Shown: positions 56,737 to 64,000 of the stretch, in pieces
Layout of the letters: the number at the start of each line of letters is the position of its first letter
Numbering within the stretch: position 1 is the stretch's first letter
Source of the DNA: Ovis canadensis
Taxonomy: Eukaryota > Chordata > Mammalia > Artiodactyla > Bovidae
Length of the DNA stretch: 64,000 nucleotides
Assembly (NCBI RefSeq): GCF_042477335.2
Contig: NC_091255.1
Location: 34,574,501 to 34,638,500 of the forward strand
Direction: 5' to 3'
Position numbers and translations under genes: made by a program
The notes under the pieces: model-generated
Seen by the model: the letters and a program-made list of their open reading frames with translations, nothing else
What the model was told of the DNA's origin: nothing
The model's database searches: none

Positions 56737-59700
56737 GTGAGCAGCTGCAGCGCCAGCTTCTCATGAGTTGTACTGGATATGCCCGGGTCCTCGGGAAACT
56801 GGGGTTTGGGCCTTGGGGAAGCTCAGAGTGGTTGGTCTCAAGGGTGGGTGGAGGCGTACAGGGCTCACTCTGGGGTTCAGTATCGCCCCGTAAGTACTAT
56901 CCAGTGATCCAGAAAAAGAGGTGCTGTTCCATAAGGGGTGGAGGATCAGGACTGCGGGTCAGTTTCTGAGACATAAAGGCAGGACCTGTACCAAGTCAGG
57001 GCTGCGGGAGCCGCCCACCCAGGAAACGTGTCTGAGAACTCTGATGGTGTTCTCAGAGCCACAAAATGATCCTTTGTGACTACTGGGAGGAAGGTCCGCT
57101 TAGTGGAGAAACGTAGACGTTGAAGATAGAAAGATGGAAGTTGTTGAGCGGGAAAAGTCTTGAAATAAAGAGACTTACAGAGGTTGGCTGGAAGTACTCA
57201 GCCCTCACAGTGGCAGGGTGTTGAGTCTTGGTTCGAGTGAATTGTGTTGCTTCACACAGTTGTTTTAGGTGATGCCCATGTATTGGGCATAATCCTAGCA
57301 GCTGGTCTTACTTGCCCTGAATTTAAGACATTACCACCTGCCTGCCATACCTTCACATCAGCCTCAGCTATTGAAACAACAGACTTTTATTTTGTGTTAG
57401 GTATTGGGGAACGCAAAGAATTGTGCCAGTTCTAGAGAACTCTTTACCAACCTTCCTCCAGCTTAAGAAGTAAACCTTAAATAATTCAGTCTAAGTCACT
57501 GAGAGTGGGAAATTGCGAGAACTGCCAGTCTTTTGTAGTAAATGATGATATTTTGTTTCTTGATTGACTTGCTTGAAGAAGTTGTTTTTCTATTTCAGCA
57601 GTTGGAACTGATCACACCTTTTCAGTTGTACTTCAATCCTGAATTAATCTTTAAACACTTTCAAGTAAGTGGCCCATCACAACTGCCATTTAATGTTGCA
57701 GTTTTTAAACTTGTTTTTCTTACTTTTAAGTAGCTAATCCTGCTATATACTATCTCAAATAACTCAGTGGGAATATTTGATTATAAGTGTTGGGGGGCAG
57801 TGGGGGAGTACAAAGCAATGATTCTGCAGCCTGGAACTTTTAAAGAGATTCTCAAGATCCTCAGCATATACCAAATCAGAATCACTAAGGCTATGTTATA
57901 AAGTTGCCTGTATGGTTTTGATTTGATGCGTCCAGTTCCTATATTTAGGAATCACTGGTTCAGATTTAGTAGTATAGATTGAGAGGAGACTGGATCCGCT
58001 AGTTGTCCAGGGAGAGTCAGAGAGGATGTCCATATGTAGTCCATCCAGCACCATGTGGCACAGTCACCACCTTGGTGTTATCCCTGTGATCCAGTTCAGA
58101 AACTCAATAAGTGCTCTAACCCATCTCCCAGGGATCACATCATCCTCTCAAAGACTGACATCTAAGAAAACGCCAGTTTATTAGATTACAGTGAGAGACG
58201 GTCCTTTCCAGTAATTAGAATGCTAAAGAGGGATGCGTTTTTTTGTTCTAGGATCAAAAGTCTGTTTCTACACCTGCTGTTCCTCTGTCACAGAGGTGTT
58301 TCATTCACTTTGTACCCGTTGAGCTCCAGCTTGTCTTTCAGTATGCAGTTTTTGTGTAGCCTTCTCGGATTCATCCTCCTTTGTGTCCCTAGAGTATCTG
58401 TAAATACTTTTTTTTATATCTCTCATCTCATACTTGCACTTGTTTATATGCCTGTCTCACAAGGTTGAGGACTCTACAATCCTGGATGCAATTAGTATGC
58501 AGTAAACAATTCTGAGTTGTTTCAACTTTAATAGTCAGCAATTCTTAAGAATTTAATGATCGTAAAGGAGTCCCGTGAACCCTTATCACTGCCTTCTTCC
58601 TTCTGCACTCACAAGGCCTTCACTGGGAGCTTTAGCTCGATCCAAACAAACAAGGCTTGATTTTGCCTGAGGTTAAACTCTTCACACCATGTGTGAAATT
58701 AGGAGTTCTAGGTTTGAGTTCAGAGCCTCCCTTTGCAAGCTGTGTGATATTAGGCAGGCCATTTAAAAATCATCCAAGTCTCTTAGTTACATCATGTGTG
58801 AAATGGGGATGGTATTGGCCAGCCTCCTCATCTCACAGGATAATTAAAATCACATGAGATAATAATATTTTAAAACACTTTAAAAAGTTAAATGTTCTAT
58901 CATTGTGAGTAGTTGTTCTTATTGCAGGCGTGGATGATTTGGGTGGGGAAGAGTATATCAGGGTTTGAAAATAAGTGCATATCTACCAGTTAAACTAATT
59001 ATTACAGTATTAGATCTTTATTTGTAGTGAGTTGGCTATCTGTTCAGGCTAGTACTCGAGTATTTGCTTTAGAATTACTCTTTATTCTGGATGTTTCTGA
59101 TGGCTAATATAGAAACAATTGCTGTTAGATCCTGTAATTTCCTTTGGTATCTTGAGATTGTTCATTAGATTGTGATACTACATATATTAAAGCTCTGTTT
59201 CCTAGTCTGCAGATTAACTTAGTCTTGCCATCACACTTTTCCCATCATTTGCCTGACCATATGGTATGGATTTTTGTGTTGTTTTTTTTAATACAATCAC
59301 AATTGCAAGTTTTCTGTCCTGTCAGGCTTAGAACTTTCCAGGGGCAAGTGATATCTTTCAGACTCTCACTGAAGCCGCACAAAAATTCAGTGTCAGATTG
59401 TGTGTCTCACTTTTGAGTTTAGAAAATAGAATCACCTATTTGTGGCCTTTCAACCATTGTAGTCATAGGCTATCTCTTGTCTTAATATGAAAATGTTTCC
59501 TGGTATGTTTTACTTAATCTGTCTTTCTCTTGATTTTTTTTTTTTAACAGATATGGAGGCTAATCACCAATTTCTTGTTTTTTGGGCCAGTTGGATTCAA
59601 TTTTTTATTTAACATGATTTTTCTGTATCCTTTACTAAGTGGGGTTAGCATAGAAACTTTAGTTTTACTTAGGAAATACAGTATTAAGTTTGAAACTATT

Positions 59701-62325
59701 AACTCTGCTGTTTTTGCTACCATCTCAGCTGTAACTTCTGGCTATTGGCTCAGTGATAGAATAGTTGGTCAGTTAGTAATGTTTTGAGGGTGTTTGTAGG
59801 TCACTGTTTATTCAAATGGGAGATATTATAAAATGTTTACATTTCTGTCCATGTGCCACTTACAGATCTGATTAAGGGAAACCAGAGTGATTTAATTGAG
59901 GTGTTCTTACAAAGTAACACCAAGGGGTCCCAAGTGATAAAGCCCAACCTGGAAGTGGGTTCATGGGGGATGGAGAACTTGAGATCTACTTGGATCTCAG
60001 TTGCTGGTTCTGCCGGCTGGAAAGACAGTGTTTTGTCTGCCAGGCTCACCATGTTCCAGTTTGTTGAAAAAGAGGAAGGGTTTTGCTGTAGTCAGATGGT
60101 AATTGGGGCCACCAGGCAGGGCATTTCTCCTGCACCCCAACCCCCTGGATGAAGGGGGGAATTTGCAGTTCAGCTTATTTGCAGTAGCCAAGGAGCCTTG
60201 TAGGGGTAATAGGCTTCCTGCCCTGGGATGGATTCCTGTGTCTTCTCTATGATACATCATTCTGGTAAGTTTCTAATAATTAAATTTTTTCATTGAAATG
60301 CCTCCTTGTTGACTGAAGTATAGAAATGCTTAACTACCTGGCCTTAAAAAAGCAGATTATCACATGAAGCTTCTTGATGGGGATTTCCACCAAGTTAGGT
60401 TGTGAAAAAGCAAGGATGGTGTAGATTGTGGTGTGGCTGAACATGGGAAGACAGTACAGATTTGACATTTTTATGTGGCGTCTGGCTTCGTTCCCCAATC
60501 AGGAACGGTTTTTGTAAAACACAGAGCCATTGCCTAGAATGCCTGGAAAAAGAGAAGTAACAATAATACCACTCATGAACACTCTTACAGAAACAAAGTC
60601 TTGACTTCTCACAAATAACGGGAGTCCAAGTGTACTTAGGTGATACATTCAATTTCACTTTCTTCATTTTTGTGTACTTAACATTTTCTTAACTTGGAAC
60701 TTAAGATATCGTTACTGTCGAATGCTAGAAGAAGGCTCTTTCCGAGGTCGGACAGCAGACTTTGTATTTATGTTCCTTTTTGGTGGATTCTTAATGACCG
60801 TATCCTTCGACAAATAGAACAAATACAGGAAAAGACTAAAGAACTCCCTCTCCTAAAGCTTTTCATCTGTCTCCCGAAGTGCACTAGAGGCTAGAGACTG
60901 GGAGTGAATATATAAAAGTGTCAACTCTCTGTGCCCGCGCCACCCCCCTCCCCCTCCATTTTAGCTTCAGGCTCCTGTTTATTTTACAGCCCGCTTTATG
61001 TAACAGCTTGTCTAAGCCTAGAGGTTGCACAGGGTGTTTTTCCACTGTGAGCAAGTCTGAGAAACTTTAACCCAGTTGGGTTACTATTAGAAATCTTAGA
61101 TGTATTCTGGTTGGTGGTGTACTTCACTTTTCTTTTTTTCTGGCTGTGCCACGGTGCTAGTGGAATCCCAGGTCCCTGACCAGGGAATGAACCCAGGCCC
61201 TCGTCAGTGAAAGCATGGAGTCAAAACCACTAGACTGCCAGGGACTCCCCAGGTATTCTTCAGTTTTAAACTAAGTTGGTAGGACATTTATTTGGTCACC
61301 ATCAAAACTGATAGTTGTAGGGGTTTTTTAAAATAATTGTCAATAATAATAGTTGTCACAAACTTAAATGGAGCCCTGTCTGACAAGATGGTTTTGCCCC
61401 AGCTGCCTTTATTTCACTTCTAAGAGTCCTCATGGTGAATGAGCTTTCATGTAATGACTGACCAAAGTATTAACATATATTCCAAAGAAGCACGAACTTC
61501 ATGAAAGCAGAATATTAATTTGAAGTAGCAACAATCCAGGTACCTAAGCAGGTTTTTGCCTGATCACTCTGGGTAATTATTTTCAGGCTTTCCCCTCTTC
61601 CCCACCCCCCAACCTCGCCCCAGACATGTAACAACTGCTTGCCTTTCCTAATTCAAACTTGTGTTAGAATACAATCTGTAGTTCTCTTGCCCAGTCTTCC
61701 CTGTTAACACTTATGTTGCTATTTTCCTTAATGTCAACCACTAGCTTTTTGGTTTGTTTGTGAGCTTAGTTTTCTTAGGCCAGGCCTTTACAATAATGCT
61801 TGTCTACGTGTGGAGCCGAAGGAACCCGTATGTCCGCATGAACTTCTTCGGCCTTCTGAATTTCCAGGCCCCCTTTCTACCCTGGGTGCTCATGGGCTTT
61901 TCCTTGTTGTTGGGGAACTCAATCATTGTGGACCTCTTGGGTAAGATTCTTGGCAGTACTTTTTCTATTATTTTACTTACGAACTTATTTTGTCATACTT
62001 GTCATATTCTGTCTGGCCTTCATATATAGTTATTGTAGGATTGTTTGATAGTTATATGCTCAAGGACTATAATGTTCATTTTCAACTTTTTCATAAATAT
62101 ATTACCAGCTGAGCTGCCAGGGAATCCCAGTATATTGACATTTCTTCCTAAGTAGAAAGTTGTTCCATTGGTACAGACACCTGCAATCAAAATTCTAATC
62201 CTCTCCCTCATCCTTTATTTCTGGTTGACTCTAGGTATTGCAGTTGGACACATATATTTTTTCTTGGAAGATGTATTTCCCAATCAACCTGGCGGAATAA
62301 GAATTTTGAAAACACCATCTATTTT
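56644..62325 (+). CDS. DERL2: DERL2 (Derlin-2), lacks the last exon
   Basis: A multi-pass ER membrane protein of the rhomboid-like derlin family, which helps move misfolded proteins out of the ER for p97/VCP-linked degradation (ERAD). Exons: 56644-56736, 57599-57664, 59551-59624, 60706-60799, 61745-61940, 62235-62325, giving 204 complete codons in phase. The human protein has about 239 residues, so one 3' exon lies past the window. It starts [20 protein letters not shown]. Family marks visible: the [14 protein letters not shown] segment, the [18 protein letters not shown] loop and the hydrophobic helices after it. I saw no active-site rhomboid serine motif, as expected for a derlin. All frames are clean. 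The introns hold an old AT-rich sequence and few young repeats. Confidence 0.97.
57599..57664 (+). CDS. DERL2: DERL2 exon 2
   Basis: 22 codons ([22 protein letters not shown]). The acceptor is a tandem 'cagcag' (NAGNAG), so a form lacking the first Gln is possible. Donor 'tcaa|gtaagt'. Confidence 0.96.
57665..59550 (+). other. DERL2 intron 2
   Basis: A U2-type intron of unique, AT-rich sequence with a MIR-like remnant near 58730-58880 ('agttctaggtttgagttcagagcc' to 'gataattaaaatcacatgagataat'). No nested gene seen. Confidence 0.5.
59551..59624 (+). CDS. DERL2: DERL2 exon 3
   Basis: Encodes [16 protein letters not shown] and FLFNMIF. Long T-run acceptor. The donor is 'ttct|gtatccttt', the U12-type consensus. 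Confidence 0.95.
59625..60705 (+). other. DERL2 intron 3, U12-type
   Basis: The donor GTATCCTTT matches the U12 5' splice-site consensus. A branch-site match (TTTTCTTAAC) is at 60684-60693, ending about 12 bases before the AG at 60704-60705. Both features together are typical of minor-spliceosome introns. Confidence 0.9.
60706..60799 (+). CDS. DERL2: DERL2 exon 4
   Basis: Encodes [19 protein letters not shown] and [12 protein letters not shown]. Bounded on both sides by U12-type introns. Confidence 0.95.
60800..61744 (+). other. DERL2 intron 4, U12-type
   Basis: The donor GTATCCTTC fits the U12 consensus over its first eight bases. A branch-site match (TTTTCCTTAAT) is at 61722-61732, with AG at 61743-61744, a distance of about 13 bases. 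A reversed CHR-type SINE lies at about 61128-61250. Confidence 0.9.
61745..61940 (+). CDS. DERL2: DERL2 exon 5
   Basis: Encodes [39 protein letters not shown] and [13 protein letters not shown], the C-terminal membrane core. Donor 'cttgg|gtaaga'. Confidence 0.96.
62235..62325 (+). CDS. DERL2: DERL2 exon 6
   Basis: Encodes [20 protein letters not shown] and IRILKTPSI. Donor 'atttt|gtgagt', phase 2. The next exon (the cytosolic tail) is not in the remaining 1.67 kb. Confidence 0.94.
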
Positions 62326-64000
62326 GTGAGTATTTAACACCAGGTTATGTATTTCTTGCAGATAAACCAGGACAGGGTCCCGGATCTTGTTTTCTTGGGG
62401 CTCCCAAAGCTCCAAGCACACATAGTTCAGGCCAGTAAATATTTACAGATTGAGCAATCCGGCTGCCATTGGGGAGCATTCAGATTGGGTGGGAAGAGCC
62501 AGAGTTGTGGCCAGAGGCTCAGGGTGTCCTGAGGGTAACGTGGTGATTGTTGTCCCAAATGACCACCAGCACCTCCTGGCCCCGGGAGGAGCCTGCTGGT
62601 TCCACGTAGCCTGCTGTCTTAGTTTAGAAATGTGAAGTAGCAAGGTGGCAAAAAGCTGGCTGAAGAAGGGTTTCTAAAGGTGGAATGTCTGGTCTTCCAA
62701 ACAGGTGGTAGAGGGAAGCAGTGAAGTAGAGTAGAGTAGAAACAGCTCTTGGCTAGAAACCAGACATAGACCGTTTGTTCTGCCAGCCAGCTGTGTGATT
62801 TTAAACAACCCCTTCTCCTTTTTCCATACCTCGGTGTCCTGAGGGTAGAACTTTGATTCATAGCACCTCCTTCTATGCCAGAATTTTGTGTCCTTGGGGT
62901 GTACTGCATTATGAAGAGTTCACTTAAGGAATAAAATGTGAGTTCTCATAAAACGTTGGTTGTAGAATAACTGAAAGAAGAAAGTAAAATCCTCCATAAC
63001 CCCACCACGTAGATACAACAGTGGTGGGATTTGATGCACTTTTTGATATGCATTCATCAGTCTTTTACTGTCTGTAAACTTTTTAAAAAATGCTATCTCA
63101 TAGCTTTCTAATGTATCATATAATCATTTTTCCATCATAAATTTCTGACAAAAATTAAAACAGCTGCATGATACCCCCAGTATGAATGGAACACGGTTTA
63201 CGAATCCCTCATCAATGGACGCTGACATCCTTCCTGTTCTTCCCTCCATGATTGGAGTGGTGAACATCCTTGAGCTACACATCCATGTAGCCCATGCCGC
63301 GGCACATCCTCTGCGCACTTCCATGATTGTTTTCAAAGGATAAATTCCTACAAGTAGGATAGCTGTTTGGTTTATCACCAGACTGCCGTCTGGAATGGAT
63401 ACTCAGGTTTACATTTCCACCAGCACCATGTGTCCATTTCCCCACATTTTCATAAAATGTGGGAGAAGTTGTATTTACCTTTTGCTAAATTGGTAGCTGT
63501 AAAATGGTATCTCATTGTTTTCCTTTTTTTTTCCCTAAAATTTCAAAACAGTTTCAGACTTGCAGAAACTTGCAAGACAGTACAAAGGACTTTTTTCCCT
63601 TAAGTGTTTGAAAGTGAATTGTTAACCTGCTGCCCCATGATCCCCTTTAATATGTATTTCCTTCTACATAGTCAAAGTCTGGAAAGAAACATTAATCCTC
63701 GGACCCAATTCCACTTAGGGAAGTGGTCCGGATTTTTCTGTAGCACAAGAATGCAGCTCAGATTCAGGTGTTGAGCTTCGTTGTCATGTCTGTTTGGTCT
63801 CCTTCAGTTTGGAACAGCTTCTCAGTTTTGCTTTGACCCTCATGACATTCACATTTTTGAAAATTGTAAGCCCATTTTTAAAGAACATCTCTCAATTTGG
63901 GTTTGTCTGATTTTCCCTCACATGGAGGTTCAGGTTTTTCGTCCTTTGCAGGAACATCAGAGAAGTGATACTGCATTCTAATTGCAGCCTGCTGGCACAG
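62326..64000 (+). other. DERL2 intron 6, running off the window
   Basis: Contains a MIR-like stretch near 62750-62850 and an old LINE-derived region about 63030-63480 ('catcaatggacgctgacatcc', 'acttccatgattgttttcaaaggataaattcc'). No exon matching the derlin tail is present. Confidence 0.55.

Larger units (their letters stand above)
55850..56740. promoter_or_regulatory. Bidirectional CpG-island promoter of MIS12 and DERL2
   Basis: GC-rich, CpG-dense stretch without a TATA box near either start. Five ATTGG boxes (reverse CCAAT, NF-Y type) are at 56286, 56319, 56369, 56459 and 56521. The start codon of DERL2 is at 56644, and the likely MIS12 first exon ends at 56120 on the other strand. Head-to-head pairs sharing such an island are usually transcribed in step. 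Confidence 0.75.

Overview
The window is mammalian nuclear DNA from a ruminant, almost certainly a bovid. About half of it is ruminant-specific repeats: BovB (RTE) LINE copies, Bov-tA and Bov-A2 SINEs built from tRNA-Glu and BovB parts, older CHR-type tRNA SINEs, and ruminant L1. Host genes are split into exons with GT-AG introns. The gene order NLRP1 - small ORF - MIS12 - DERL2 matches what I know of human 17p13.2. There are no bacterial features, CRISPR arrays or rRNA genes.

Layout. Bases 1-13.2 kb are repeat-rich flank: a 5'-truncated BovB copy, an L1 with an inverted 5' part, further LINE and SINE fragments, and an unexplained lysine/glutamate-rich open frame near 11.8-12.2 kb. From 13.28 to 41.93 kb, on the plus strand, runs a multi-exon NLRP1 gene. 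I traced two linker exons, one large NACHT exon, three 171-nt LRR exons, a short LRR-end exon, the FIIND exons (ZU5 and UPA parts), a 45-nt cassette exon and a terminal CARD exon. Splice phases agree at every junction except between the last LRR-region exon and the first FIIND exon, where an intermediate exon is needed. The N-terminal pyrin domain exon is not recognisable here. NLRP1 is an inflammasome sensor. Its FIIND cuts itself, and the released UPA-CARD fragment activates caspase-1. The cleavage Phe-Ser pair and the upstream His are both present.

A CpG-rich stretch at 48.1-49.6 kb holds a single-exon frame for a 121-residue protein with a C-terminal membrane segment, which I cannot name. 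MIS12 (kinetochore MIS12 complex) lies on the minus strand as one coding exon at 52.5-53.1 kb. Its probable first exon sits in a CpG island at 56.1-56.5 kb shared head to head with DERL2. That island has five ATTGG (inverted CCAAT) boxes. DERL2 (ER membrane protein of ER-associated degradation) runs on the plus strand from 56,644. Six exons are present and the last coding exon lies beyond the window. Two consecutive DERL2 introns have clear U12-type (minor spliceosome) signals.

The genes do not form one pathway. MIS12 and DERL2 share a promoter region, and NLRP1 is an immune gene beside them. I found no wholly new system. The points most worth a second look are the unnamed small membrane protein, the paired minor introns in DERL2, the repeated linker exons and missing pyrin exon of NLRP1, and the unexplained charged frame near 12 kb.
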